A stretch of DNA of 64,000 nucleotides from VSJD01 sp041653875 (GCA_041653875.1 JBAZEM010000010.1:1-64000), one strand, 5' to 3'; numbered from the stretch's first letter, positions 50,855-59,582 are shown. Numbers and translations are program-made. Notes: generated by a model not told the origin, from the sequence alone.

Positions 50855-51289
50855 ATGCCAAGCAATCGACCGATTAATATCAAGGCATTAGTGCTGGGCG
50901 TTTTGACGGACGTTGGCGGCTCTCTGGTTATTGGTTTTATTCTGGGAATAGCATTGGCTATTATTTTCATTGTACGAGGTGTACAGCCGAATGAAATAAG
51001 AGCCCATCTTAATAATGCGACATTTCTGGTCTCGAGCACGATTATTGGTTTCGGATTCACGTTATTCGGAGGTTTTGTTGCCGGCCGGATTGCCAAACGA
51101 AACCAAATTCTTCATGGCGCCATTATAGGCGCCATCGGGATTCCATTGGGACTTCCGTTTCTTACATCACTCCCGTTATGGTGTAATATCATTTCGGTTG
51201 TTGGCGTTATTCCTTTTGGAATTCTGGGCGGCTACATCGCAAGACCGAAACAGGAGCATGATGAAGCTGAACAAGGTGGTGGCGGATAG
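50855..51289 (+). CDS. small polytopic membrane protein, unknown
   Basis: 144 residues from ATG 50855 (AAGGAAA upstream). Four hydrophobic segments (~10-40, 53-75, 83-105, 110-130) with Gly-rich helices (GFILGIALAIIFIV, GFGFTLFGGFVAGRIAKR). I do not recognise a family with confidence; the glycine pattern resembles small stress-associated membrane proteins. Its stop codon lies inside attC-like site C, typical for a cassette gene. Confidence 0.6.
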   Translation: MPSNRPINIKALVLGVLTDVGGSLVIGFILGIALAIIFIVRGVQPNEIRAHLNNATFLVSSTIIGFGFTLFGGFVAGRIAKRNQILHGAIIGAIGIPLGLPFLTSLPLWCNIISVVGVIPFGILGGYIARPKQEHDEAEQGGGG

Positions 51290-51333
51290 ATTCGGCCCGT
51301 GGCGGGCCTTGCACTCACGCCGCTGACGTTCGT
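51265..51333 (+). repeat. attC-like site C
   Basis: 69 bp starting GCTGAACAAGGTGGTGGCGG and ending CACTCACGCCGCTGACGTTCGTT. It is the counterpart of site B; both share GCGGGCCTTGCACTCACGCC exactly. It overlaps the end of the membrane-protein gene, and the signal-peptidase gene starts 12 bp after it. Confidence 0.55.
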
Positions 51334-51344
51334 TGCGACAAAAA

Positions 51345-52187
51345 ATGAATGACAGGCTCACATATCGTAAATGGGTCGGAGTTCTGCTGGGGTTCTTACT
51401 CAACGGTTCCGCGCATTTCCTCTCGGGTGCGCGCGCCGCTGGGGCCAAGTGGTACTTCAGCATTGTCGTGTGCGGGTATCTTTCGCTCGGGATCATGGCA
51501 ATTCCCGGCATTGCTACCTACGTTTTCAGTATTCTGTTATTAGTCATTGGGCTGGTCCTGTGGTTCATCATGTTGAAGCAGTCTTACCGGCCTGTTCCTC
51601 ACATCCGCTTTCTGGGCTGGGTCGGCATAGTCATAGTCAATTTCGGTTTGAGTTCGGCGTGGACATATGCGGTTCGGACCGTTGTGCGCCCGTTTAGCGT
51701 ACCTACGGGCACAATGTCGCCGACAATAATGCCTGGTGATCATCTGCTGGTGGAGAAGGTTACATTCAGGATTGGAAACCCGAAGCGCGGAGATATTGTG
51801 GTGTTTAAGACCGCGGGGATCGCGTCACTGCCGCAGAACGCATACTTTGTCAAACGTATCGCCGGGGTGCCCGGCGACAAGGTTCGTATTGATCCACCCA
51901 ACTTGATTGTGAACGATCAAATCGTATCCAATCCGGCAATTTTCCGGAAAATCGCTTCGGCACAGATTCCCTTTGCGGGATTTCAACTGGCTCACGGCGG
52001 ACTACTGAAAAAGTCAACCGACGAAGTCGTTTTGGAGAAAGACCAATATTTTGTCCTCGGCGACAATTCGCGCACCAGCCTTGATAGTCGTTATTGGGGC
52101 CCAGTCCCACAAAAAAACATCGTAGGCAGAGCAACGCGTATCTACTGGCCGCTGAATAGAATCTATCAATCATTTGAAAGAGAATAG
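51345..52187 (+). CDS. signal-peptidase-I-like membrane protein with altered catalytic site
   Basis: 280 residues. Two or three N-terminal helices (~10-30, 45-75, 85-110), then the S26 peptidase fold: VRPFSVPTGTMSPTIMPGDHLLVEK, YFVKRIAGVPGDKV with the general-base Lys ~170, and FVLGDNSRTSLDSRYWG. The normal nucleophile Ser before Met-x-Pro is Thr here (GTMSPT). It may still be active through Thr or a neighbour, or it may be a non-catalytic relative. The extended multi-helix N-terminus differs from the housekeeping enzyme, so this is an accessory copy within the inserted block. Confidence 0.8.
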   Translation: MNDRLTYRKWVGVLLGFLLNGSAHFLSGARAAGAKWYFSIVVCGYLSLGIMAIPGIATYVFSILLLVIGLVLWFIMLKQSYRPVPHIRFLGWVGIVIVNFGLSSAWTYAVRTVVRPFSVPTGTMSPTIMPGDHLLVEKVTFRIGNPKRGDIVVFKTAGIASLPQNAYFVKRIAGVPGDKVRIDPPNLIVNDQIVSNPAIFRKIASAQIPFAGFQLAHGGLLKKSTDEVVLEKDQYFVLGDNSRTSLDSRYWGPVPQKNIVGRATRIYWPLNRIYQSFERE

Positions 52188-52198
52188 GAAAAGTCAAC

Positions 52199-52250
52199 GG
52201 GTGCAGGCTTTGCCCGCCTGCGGGCTCAGCCTGCACCGGGTCAACAACAA
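52199..52250. repeat. palindrome GGTGCAGGCT...AGCCTGCACC
   Basis: Ten-base perfect outer arms with an inner GCCCGCCTGCGGGC hairpin, flanked by GTCAAC on both sides. It lies between the signal-peptidase-like and SIMPL genes. Confidence 0.6.
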
Positions 52251-52267
52251 GAGAAAGGCAACAGGAG

Positions 52268-53011
52268 ATGAAGACATGTACCGTAATGACAGTCGTTCTT
52301 GGTTCAATGCTTGCGTTCTCGTCGTACGCCGCTGATCGAGAGCATACGGTCAGTGTTACAGGGAAGGCCGAAGTGAAAGTCAAACCGGATGCCGCCTATA
52401 TCACGCTATATGCGCGAGCCGATGGCATCCTCATGGTTGATGCCGTAAAAAAAGCCGACCAACTTACAAGCGAGATTACGGCGGCGATCAAGAGCGAGAC
52501 AAACACAGTGAAGGGCGTCACCGTGGTGGACATATCGCTTGGCGAGAAAAAAAACGAAGTGTGGCGTTCCGATCAGAAAGAGGAAGCGCCGCGCCCCGAG
52601 GTCGCCCGAAGAATACAGATCGCATGCAAGCCCGATTCTGCCGGGATATATGAAGTCATTGACAAAGGCCTCCGTGCCGGCGCGCTTATGCAGGTCCCTT
52701 CTTCCATCAGATACTCCGAGGACATCCGGAGTGTCGTTGTTTACGGACTTGAGCAGAGTTCCGAAGTCCTTGAACGCGCGCGGAAATTGGCCATGGATAA
52801 CGCCAGGTCTGAAGCGGATAAATCTGCCAAACTCGCCGGCAAGAAAGTCGGAGAGGTTGTGACCATAGGATGTTCTGGTTCTACGCACTGGAACATGCCC
52901 ATGCGAGTGATGGGAATGCAGGCAGACTTCCCCACCGAGCATATCGGAACCAATCCGAAAGAGATTACCATATCTCATATAGTTGCAGTCACCTATGAAC
53001 TGAAAGAATGA
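52268..53011 (+). CDS. SIMPL-domain (DUF541) periplasmic protein
   Basis: 247 residues with a Sec signal (CTVMTVVLGSMLAFSSYAAD). The domain pattern is complete: VSVTGKAEVKVKPDAAYITLYARADG, then VSSIRYSEDI, LERARKLAMDNARSEADKSAKLAGKKVGEV and a C-terminal VTYELKE. SIMPL/YggE-type proteins are periplasmic or surface oligomers linked with oxidative stress; the exact role is unknown. AACAGGAG precedes the ATG. Confidence 0.88.
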   Translation: MKTCTVMTVVLGSMLAFSSYAADREHTVSVTGKAEVKVKPDAAYITLYARADGILMVDAVKKADQLTSEITAAIKSETNTVKGVTVVDISLGEKKNEVWRSDQKEEAPRPEVARRIQIACKPDSAGIYEVIDKGLRAGALMQVPSSIRYSEDIRSVVVYGLEQSSEVLERARKLAMDNARSEADKSAKLAGKKVGEVVTIGCSGSTHWNMPMRVMGMQADFPTEHIGTNPKEITISHIVAVTYELKE

Positions 53012-53120
53012 GAATGCGGTAGCAGAAGGAGTGCGTTATCGTCGCTGGAGCACCCAAACGTAGCCCCTTGTCGTTGAGCGGTGCGAGAACGCGTCAAATC
53101 CCGTTGCACAAAAGAAAAGA

Positions 53121-53150
53121 TTGACATGGGTATAACCATGTCAATACCAT
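53121..53150 (+). promoter_or_regulatory. mazEF promoter and palindromic operator
   Basis: TTGACATGG-GTATAA-CCATGTCAA (53121-53144) is a perfect palindrome. Its first six bases are a -35 consensus, and TACCAT at 18 bases spacing (53145-53150) is a possible -10. The antitoxin ATG at 53158 has no ribosome-binding site and is only seven bases from this -10, suggesting a leaderless or nearly leaderless mRNA under autoregulation. Confidence 0.55.
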
Positions 53151-53157
53151 ATTCACC

Positions 53158-53394
53158 ATGAAAACAGCCATATCGGTGCCGGACGCTATTTTCTCGCGCG
53201 CGGAGGTATTCGCTCGCCACCGCAAGATGACCCGGAGCTCTCTTTTCACAGTCGCTGTTGACGAGTACGTTCAACAGCACCGCACCGAAGACATCACGCG
53301 CAAACTGAACGAGATCTATGCAAAAGAGAGATCTTCTCTGGACCCTATTCTGGAGCGATTGCAGGCGATTTCCCTCCCCAAGGAGGAATGGTAG
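53158..53394 (+). CDS. MazE/PemI-like ribbon-helix-helix antitoxin
   Basis: 78 residues. MKTAISVPDAIFSRAEVFARHRKMTRSSLFTVAVDEYVQQ is a typical ribbon-helix-helix start, followed by a toxin-binding tail (LDPILERLQAISLPKEEW). It neutralises the MazF-type toxin and represses the operon through the palindrome just upstream. Confidence 0.9.
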   Translation: MKTAISVPDAIFSRAEVFARHRKMTRSSLFTVAVDEYVQQHRTEDITRKLNEIYAKERSSLDPILERLQAISLPKEEW

Positions 53395-53732
53395 TGAAAC
53401 GCGGCGAAATCTGGTGGGCATCGCTTCCCGATCCGATTGGATCGGAACCAGGATACCGCCGGCCGGTGCTCATCGTTCAGTCCGATGTATTTAACCGTAG
53501 CGGTATCCGGACGGTCATCTGCGCCGCAGTAACGACCAATCTGAACCTTGCCGGCGCCCCGGGAAATGTTCACCTGTCAATACGCATATCGGGGCTTCCA
53601 AAGCCTTCTGTTGTCAACGTATCTCAACTCATCAGTCTCGATAAAACACTGCTGACCGAGCGGGTCAAGGGGATTGACGTTCAGAGCATGCTTCAAGTCG
53701 ATGAGGGCTTGCGTTTGATCATGACCCTGTAG
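53394..53732 (+). CDS. mazF: MazF/PemK-family endoribonuclease toxin
   Basis: 112 residues from GTG 53394, seven bases after an AAGGAGG; an in-frame ATG at 53388 is too close to it. The start then reads MKRGEIWWASLPDPIGSEPGYRRPVLIVQ, the normal family start, with RGEIWW, RPVLIV and TVICAAVTTN. It is an mRNA-cleaving toxin. The start overlaps the antitoxin stop by one base. Confidence 0.93.
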   Translation: MKRGEIWWASLPDPIGSEPGYRRPVLIVQSDVFNRSGIRTVICAAVTTNLNLAGAPGNVHLSIRISGLPKPSVVNVSQLISLDKTLLTERVKGIDVQSMLQVDEGLRLIMTL

Positions 53733-53955
53733 TATCTCAGACATCAGGAACCGCTAAAAATAACAAGAAAATCCCTGCACAGAGGAACCACGAATAAACA
53801 CGAATGAACACGAATTTTGCAGGAAATAATTAGTGTCTATTTGTGTCCATTAGTGGTTCGTTTTTTTTGGTTGCGGGCCTACCCGCGTTAGATCGAGTTA
53901 AGGTCACCCGTTCGCTCCATCGCGCCGGCAGGATGAATCGAGAATCCGGCCATCC
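53733..53955. repeat. gap with CACGAAT/ATTCGTG-like inverted block and right junction
   Basis: 53780-53822 has AACCACGAATAAACACGAATG units and 53832-53862 the related complements (GTGTCCATTAGTGGTTCG), forming an inverted pair. GCGGGCCTACCCGCGTTAGAT follows at 53875-53892; GTTAGAT fits the GTTRRRY half of an attC site but may equally belong to the CTAACGCGGGC palindrome family. The pump gene starts 64 bp later. Confidence 0.5.
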
Positions 53956-56900
53956 ATGACAAAATTTTTCATCAACCGTCCGATCGTGGCCATGGTGATC
54001 GCCATCATCATGGTCATCGTCGGACTGGTCATCATGCTGGGCCTGCCCACGGCCCAGTTCCCCAATATCGTTCCGCCCGAAATCCAGATCCAGACGATGT
54101 ACGTCGGCGCCGACGCGCAAACCGTGGAGCAATCGGTCGCCACCCCCATCGAACAGCAGATGAGCGGGGTGGACAACATGAAGTGCATGTATTCGGTCAA
54201 CGCCAACAACGGCGCCATGTCGATGCGCGTCGATTTCGACGTCGCCACCGACCCCAACACGGATCAGATTCTGACGCAGATGCGCGAGTCGCAGGCCGAG
54301 TCCCAGCTCCCGGCCGACGTCCGCAATTTCGGGGTCACGGTCCAGAAATCCACCTCCGCGCCGCTGATGCTCTTCTGCCTTTATTCGCCCAAGGACACGT
54401 ATGACGGCATCTTCCTGGCCAATTACGCCTTTATCAACCTGAACGATCAATTGAACCGCGTGCCGGGCATCGCCAGTATCCAGGTGTTCGGCGCGGGCCC
54501 GTACGCCATGCGCTTCTGGGTCAGGCCGGACAAATTGGCCAAGCTGGGGATCACGATCCCGGACATCATCGCCGCGGTCAACAGTCAGAATACGGTCAAT
54601 CCCGCCGGCCAGATCGGCAGCGAGCCGGTGCCGGCGGGGCAGGAGTTCACCTATTCCGTGCGCGCCCAGAGCCGGTTGATCGACGAGAAGGAATTCGAGC
54701 AGATCGTGGTGCGGGCCGAGCCCGACGGCTCCGTCATCCGGCTCAAGGACGTGGCCCGCGTGGAATTGGGCTCGCAGACCTATAACCTTATCGGGCGGTT
54801 GAACGGCAAGCCGGCGGCCATTATCGCCCTCTATCAACTGCCCGGCTCGAACGCCATCAAGGCGGCTGACGGCGCCAAAAAACTCATGGCCGAGTTGAAA
54901 AAGCGGTTCCCGGCGGACCTGGATTATGTCATCGGGCTGGATACCACCGAGGCCGTCAGGGCCGGCATGAAGGAAATCACCAAGACGCTGTTCGAGGCGT
55001 TGTTGCTGGTGATCCTGGTCGTTTTTATTTTCCTGCAGAGCTGGCGCGCCACTTTGATCCCGCTGCTGGCCGTGCCGGTCTCGCTCATCGGGACCTTCAT
55101 GCTGTTCCCGCTTTTCGGTTTTTCGATCAACACGCTTTCGCTCTTCGGCCTGGTGCTGGCCATCGGGCTGGTGGTGGATGACGCCATCGTCGTGGTGGAG
55201 GCCGTGGAGCGGCACATCGAGGAGGGCCTGTCGCCCAAGGACGCGGCGTTCAAGGCCATGGAGGAAGTGTCCGGGCCGGTCATCGCCATCGCGCTCATTC
55301 TGGCGGCCGTGTTCATTCCGACTGTTTTCATTCCCGGGATCACCGGCCGGCTTTACCAGCAGTTCGCCGTGACCATCGCGGTTTCCGTGATCATTTCGGC
55401 CTTCAATGCCTTGTCGCTCAGTCCGGCGCTGGCCGCCCTGCTGCTGCGGCCGCGCGTGAAAACGCGCGGAGCGGTCGGCGTGTTTTTCGAGGGCTTCAAC
55501 CGGTTGTTCGACCGCGCCACCCACGGATACGTAGCGGTCTGCGGCGCCTGCATCCGCAAGACGGGCTTCAGTCTGCTCTTCCTGGCGCTGGTCGCCGCCG
55601 GCATCGGTTTGTTCGGCAAGATCCTGCCGGGCGCGTTTATCCCGGAGGAGGACCAGGGGTACATGTATGTCAACGTCCAGTTGCCGGACGCCGCCTCGCT
55701 CCAGCGCACGGACGCGGTCTGCCGCCGGATCGAGGCGATTCTCGCCAAGACCCCGGGCGTGCAGTATGCCACCACAGTCTGCGGCTTCAGCATGTTGAGC
55801 TGGGTGCAGGATACCTACAGCGCGTTCTTTTTCGTTTCGCTCAAGCCTTGGGAGGAACGCAAAACCCCCGGGGAACAGTATGACGCCATCGTGATGCACA
55901 TCAACCGCGCCCTGGCCGGCATTCCGCAGGCCATCGCGTTTGCCTTCCCGCCGCCGGCCATTCCGGGCATCGGCACGGCCGGCGGCGTGACCTTCCTGCT
56001 CGAGGATCGCGCCGGCAAGGACATCGCGTTCCTGGCCGGGAATGTGAAGGTCTTCGCGGACGCCGTCCGCAAGCGGCCGGAAGTGGAATCGATCAACACC
56101 ACGTTTCTGCCGAATGTGCCGCAAATGTATATCGATGTCGATCGCGACAAGGTCATGAAGCAAGGAGTCGAAATCAGCCAGGTGTATAAAACCTTGCAGG
56201 CTTTCATGGGGGGCGCGTTCATCAACTATTTCAACCGCTTCGGACGGCAGTGGCAGGTTTATGTCCAGGCCGAGGGGGATTACCGCACCCGCGCCGAAAA
56301 CCTGGGCCAGTTTTACGTGCGCAACGACCAGGGCGGCATGGTGCCGCTCTCCGCGCTGACCAAAATCAAATCCAGCGTCGGGCCGGAATTCACCATGCGC
56401 TTCAATCTGTATCGCTGCGCCCAATTCAATGTCACGGCGGCGCCGGGCTATAGTTCGGCCCAGGCCATGCGGGCGCTGGAAGACGTGTTTGCCCAGACCA
56501 TGCCGGTCGAAATGGGCTACGATTATCTGGGCATGTCGTTCCAGGAAAAGGAGGCGCAGCAGGGCGTGCCGGTCTGGGTCGTTTTCGGGCTGTCGTTGTT
56601 GTTCGTGTTCCTGATCCTGGCGGCCCAGTATGAAAGCTGGGGCCTGCCGTTCAGCGTCCTGCTGGGCACACCCATTGCGGTCTTTGGCGCATTCCTGGCA
56701 ATTTATTTGCGCGGTATGGAAGTCAGCGTTTACGTCCAGATCGGGCTGATCATGCTGATCGGGCTGGCGGCGAAAAACGCCATCCTGATCGTCGAGTTCG
56801 CCAAGACCAGTTATGAAGGCGGCATGTCCCCGGTGGATGCCGCCCTGCACGGCGCCCGCATCCGACTGCGCCCGATCCTGATGACGGCCTTCGCGTTCAT

Positions 56901-57141
56901 CCTGGGATGCGTGCCGCTCTGGGTCGCCACCGGCTCCGGCGCGGTTTCGCGCCAGGTGCTCGGCACGGCCGTGATCGGCGGCATGCTGGCCGCCACCTGC
57001 ATCGCCATTTTCATCGTTCCGGTCTCATTCTCGTTTGTCCAGCATTTGATTCACGGCAAGGAATCGGAGCGCACCCCCTTGCACGAAAAAGAACCGCAGA
57101 AAAAAGATTCGACCGCGGATAACGCGGATGGGCGCGGATGA
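53956..57141 (+). CDS. RND multidrug efflux pump, HAE1 type (first system)
   Basis: 1061 residues with twelve membrane helices and two periplasmic loops. N-terminal FFINRPIVAMVIAIIMVIVG, the porter-domain start QTVEQSVATPIEQQMSGV, the proton-relay aspartates in GLVVDDAIVVVEAVERH (~407) and the lysine in GLAAKNAILIVEFAK (~939). This is the drug/proton antiporter of the tripartite complex whose adaptor is at 46677 and whose channel is at 57249. The ATG lacks an obvious ribosome-binding site, and the normal link to the adaptor gene is broken by the cassette-like block. Confidence 0.96.
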   Translation: MTKFFINRPIVAMVIAIIMVIVGLVIMLGLPTAQFPNIVPPEIQIQTMYVGADAQTVEQSVATPIEQQMSGVDNMKCMYSVNANNGAMSMRVDFDVATDPNTDQILTQMRESQAESQLPADVRNFGVTVQKSTSAPLMLFCLYSPKDTYDGIFLANYAFINLNDQLNRVPGIASIQVFGAGPYAMRFWVRPDKLAKLGITIPDIIAAVNSQNTVNPAGQIGSEPVPAGQEFTYSVRAQSRLIDEKEFEQIVVRAEPDGSVIRLKDVARVELGSQTYNLIGRLNGKPAAIIALYQLPGSNAIKAADGAKKLMAELKKRFPADLDYVIGLDTTEAVRAGMKEITKTLFEALLLVILVVFIFLQSWRATLIPLLAVPVSLIGTFMLFPLFGFSINTLSLFGLVLAIGLVVDDAIVVVEAVERHIEEGLSPKDAAFKAMEEVSGPVIAIALILAAVFIPTVFIPGITGRLYQQFAVTIAVSVIISAFNALSLSPALAALLLRPRVKTRGAVGVFFEGFNRLFDRATHGYVAVCGACIRKTGFSLLFLALVAAGIGLFGKILPGAFIPEEDQGYMYVNVQLPDAASLQRTDAVCRRIEAILAKTPGVQYATTVCGFSMLSWVQDTYSAFFFVSLKPWEERKTPGEQYDAIVMHINRALAGIPQAIAFAFPPPAIPGIGTAGGVTFLLEDRAGKDIAFLAGNVKVFADAVRKRPEVESINTTFLPNVPQMYIDVDRDKVMKQGVEISQVYKTLQAFMGGAFINYFNRFGRQWQVYVQAEGDYRTRAENLGQFYVRNDQGGMVPLSALTKIKSSVGPEFTMRFNLYRCAQFNVTAAPGYSSAQAMRALEDVFAQTMPVEMGYDYLGMSFQEKEAQQGVPVWVVFGLSLLFVFLILAAQYESWGLPFSVLLGTPIAVFGAFLAIYLRGMEVSVYVQIGLIMLIGLAAKNAILIVEFAKTSYEGGMSPVDAALHGARIRLRPILMTAFAFILGCVPLWVATGSGAVSRQVLGTAVIGGMLAATCIAIFIVPVSFSFVQHLIHGKESERTPLHEKEPQKKDSTADNADGRG

Positions 57142-57158
57142 AAAATTGGTCGATTTTC

Positions 57159-57219
57159 TGTAGCCGCGCCACGCAGGGGCGCGTTTGCCGGAGCGTCGGC
57201 CTAACGTCCGACGGCTACA
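57159..57219. repeat. palindromic element TGTAGCCG...CGGCTACA
   Basis: Outer arms TGTAGCCG (57159-57166) and CGGCTACA (57212-57219) with inner CGCC/GGCG and GTCGGCC-TAAC-GTCCGAC hairpins. It lies between pump and channel genes and is the same subfamily as 15759-15821. Confidence 0.6.
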
Positions 57220-57248
57220 GCGAAATTGCCAAAGGTCTATTTGCAATT

Positions 57249-58724
57249 ATGAAACTCATATCGATAATCAAGATTTGGCTATTCCGCCCGGCGGCGCCGG
57301 TTGCCGGATTGCTCCTGACGGCCCTCTTGTCCGGCGGGTGCGCCGTGGGGCCCCGCTTTAAGACGTCGGTCATAGATACGCCCGGCGGGTTCCTTGGGCA
57401 GGGCGTTGGCGGCGCGCCCGCCGAGGCGGGTCCGCAGGTGACGATGGCCGATCTGCCGTGGTGGGATGTGTTCGCTGACGACACGCTCCACGAACTGGTT
57501 CAAACCGCGCTCACCAATAATTACGATCTGCGCATTGCCGTCAAGCGCGTCGAGGAATACCAGGCGCTGGCGGCGCAGTCGCGCGCCCAGTTTTATCCGC
57601 AGATCGGGTACCAGGGCGACCTGGAGCGCAGTCGCAACGCGTTTCGCGGCAATGCCTCGCCCTCCGGCAATCAAACGGGAAATCCCCTGATGCTCGCCGC
57701 CGCGGCCACGTGGGAACTCGATCTCTGGGGCCGAATCCGCCGCCTGAACGAAGCCGCGCAAGCCCAGTTGCTGGCCACCACCGAAAACCGGCGCGGGGTC
57801 ATGCTGACGGTCGTCTGCAGCGTGGCCCAGTCTTATTTCGAACTTTTGGAGCTGGACCTCGAGTTGGAGATCGCGAAGCGGACCACGCGTTCGTTCGAGG
57901 AAAGCCTGGATATTTTCAGCCGGAAACTGGCCGCGGGCGCCGCCTCGCGCCTGGAAACCTCCCGGGCCGAGGCGGCGGTGGCCCAGACCGCCGCCCTGAT
58001 TCCGGATATCGAGCGGCGGATTGCGATCAAGGAAAACCAGATCGATCTCCTGCTCGGCCGCAATCCGGGGAGCATACCGCGCGATACAACCCTGCTCCGG
58101 CAGGATGAGCCGCCGGAAGTGCCCGCCGGCCTGCCCTCCGACCTGCTCCGGCGCCGGCCGGATATCCGCGCGGCGGAACAGACCCTGCGCGCGGCCAACG
58201 CCCGGATCGGGGTCGCCGTCGCCCAGTGCTTTCCCAAGATCGGCCTGACCACGCTCTTCGGGCGCGCGAGCCCGGACCTGAATTCTTTCAACAACGACGC
58301 CCTGGCCTGGAGCATCGGCGGCAATCTGGCCGGGCCGATTTTCCAGGGCGGCGCGCTGATGGCGCAGATTCGCCAGGCGCGCGCGCAAAGCGAAGAAGCC
58401 GCCATTACCTACGAGCAAACCGTGCGCGCGTCTTTTCAGGACGTGGCCAACGCCTTGGTCACGCGCGTCAAACTGGAAGACGTCTGCGCCCAGCAGGCGC
58501 GCTGTGTGCGGTGTTATGCGGATGCGGTCGCCGTGTCGCGCGACCGTTACATCGCCGGCAAAGCCGGTTATTACGAGGTGCTCGAAGCCCAACAGCAGTT
58601 GTTCCCGGCCGAAAACAATCTTGCGCAAACCCAGCTCGGCCGCCTGACGGCCGTCATCCAGCTTTACAAAGCTCTGGGCGGCGGCTGGAATCTGCCGGAC
58701 GGGGAATGGGGCGCGGTCCCGTAA
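57249..58724 (+). CDS. NodT/OprM-family outer-membrane efflux lipoprotein
   Basis: 491 residues from ATG 57249. Lipoprotein signal ending LLSGGC (Cys 31). Two OEP repeats: WWDVFADDTLHELVQTALTNNYDLRIAVKRVEE, and the second half with PSDLLRRRPDIRAAEQTLRAANARIGVA, both typical of OprM. It is the outer channel of the first RND system. The frame upstream to 57138 runs through a palindromic repeat and is not used. Confidence 0.94.
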   Translation: MKLISIIKIWLFRPAAPVAGLLLTALLSGGCAVGPRFKTSVIDTPGGFLGQGVGGAPAEAGPQVTMADLPWWDVFADDTLHELVQTALTNNYDLRIAVKRVEEYQALAAQSRAQFYPQIGYQGDLERSRNAFRGNASPSGNQTGNPLMLAAAATWELDLWGRIRRLNEAAQAQLLATTENRRGVMLTVVCSVAQSYFELLELDLELEIAKRTTRSFEESLDIFSRKLAAGAASRLETSRAEAAVAQTAALIPDIERRIAIKENQIDLLLGRNPGSIPRDTTLLRQDEPPEVPAGLPSDLLRRRPDIRAAEQTLRAANARIGVAVAQCFPKIGLTTLFGRASPDLNSFNNDALAWSIGGNLAGPIFQGGALMAQIRQARAQSEEAAITYEQTVRASFQDVANALVTRVKLEDVCAQQARCVRCYADAVAVSRDRYIAGKAGYYEVLEAQQQLFPAENNLAQTQLGRLTAVIQLYKALGGGWNLPDGEWGAVP

Positions 58725-58751
58725 GACGTGGAGGCCCCCCCCTCTGCGCCG

Positions 58752-59582
58752 TCACGCGCCGACCCCGCTCAAAGGATGTTGAATAACGGCGCCCCAGGCC
58801 AACTGTTGCAACAGACGGTTCAGTTCGGAGACCCAGCACGGGGCGCCGGCCAGTATGGCGGGCAAGGGTAAGCCCACGGGACTGCGGCGATAGATGACGG
58901 CAAAATGACAATAGCCTGACAGCGCTTTCAAAGGCGGACTCGGATGGCCCCAGGCGTCGGTGAACAGGTCGGATTGCTTCTCCAATCCGGGCGCCGTTCC
59001 GGCGATGATCCGCGCGCGCAACGCCAGGGTCGCCTGGGCGTCGGGAACGATGAAGACCGATTGCTTGCCAATCTCGGCGTTCAACGCGTTGACATAATCT
59101 TCCATCGCCTTGAAATACACGGCGTGCGGCTTTTGCAGGCCGGCCATCGTAGCGTCATTGAATTCATCCACCGATAATTTTGGCGCGTTGTGCGCGGGGC
59201 CATGCGGGATGCGGAACGGAAAGCGATCTTCCGGCAGCCAGAGTTCCTGGACCGTTATGCGGACCTTGGGATTGTGCGCGACCGCCAGCTTCGCGAATTT
59301 GCCGATGCCTTCATCCGGCCCGCTCATGCACGAAAGCGTCAGGACATCCACCATGCCGGCCCGCAGGGCTTTTTTGACTTCATTCTGCTCCTCCGGCACG
59401 TCCCAGTGTTGAATGGCGCGCGAGCCGCCGATGCTCGAGATGCCGGCTTTGTGATGATCGTGGATGCCGGCCCCCCGGGTTATTTCTACCAGAAGGTCGG
59501 CCACCCATTCGTGAAAACTGTGCCCGCAGGTGAAGACGCGCTGTCCCGGGACCGGCGGCCGGGTTGGCTTATGGTTTGGCAT
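58752..59582 (-). CDS. SGNH-like protein of a PVC-type family, function unknown
   Basis: 276 residues from ATG 59582, with AGGAGCGG just upstream. It matches in pattern a family common in planctomycetes: FTCGHSFHEWVADLLVEI, then ISSIGGSRAIQHWDVPEE and VDVLTLSCMSGPDEGIGKFAKLA. GHSF occupies the place of the GDS(L) nucleophile and the fold is probably SGNH-like. Others of this group have a signal peptide; none is seen here. The C-terminal third (GHPSPPLKALSGYCHFAVIYRRSPVG) is also conserved. The substrate is unknown. Confidence 0.6.
   Translation of the reverse strand: MPNHKPTRPPVPGQRVFTCGHSFHEWVADLLVEITRGAGIHDHHKAGISSIGGSRAIQHWDVPEEQNEVKKALRAGMVDVLTLSCMSGPDEGIGKFAKLAVAHNPKVRITVQELWLPEDRFPFRIPHGPAHNAPKLSVDEFNDATMAGLQKPHAVYFKAMEDYVNALNAEIGKQSVFIVPDAQATLALRARIIAGTAPGLEKQSDLFTDAWGHPSPPLKALSGYCHFAVIYRRSPVGLPLPAILAGAPCWVSELNRLLQQLAWGAVIQHPLSGVGA

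Noticed and set aside
53830..56850. A 1006-codon open frame on the minus strand
   Set aside because: It lies antisense to the RND pump gene, has low-complexity His/Arg/Gly/Gln composition and no domain. It is a by-product of high GC content and codon bias on the true strand.
57279..58628. A 449-codon minus-strand frame opposite the OprM-like gene
   Set aside because: Antisense shadow without motifs; the plus-strand protein has a lipobox and OEP repeats.
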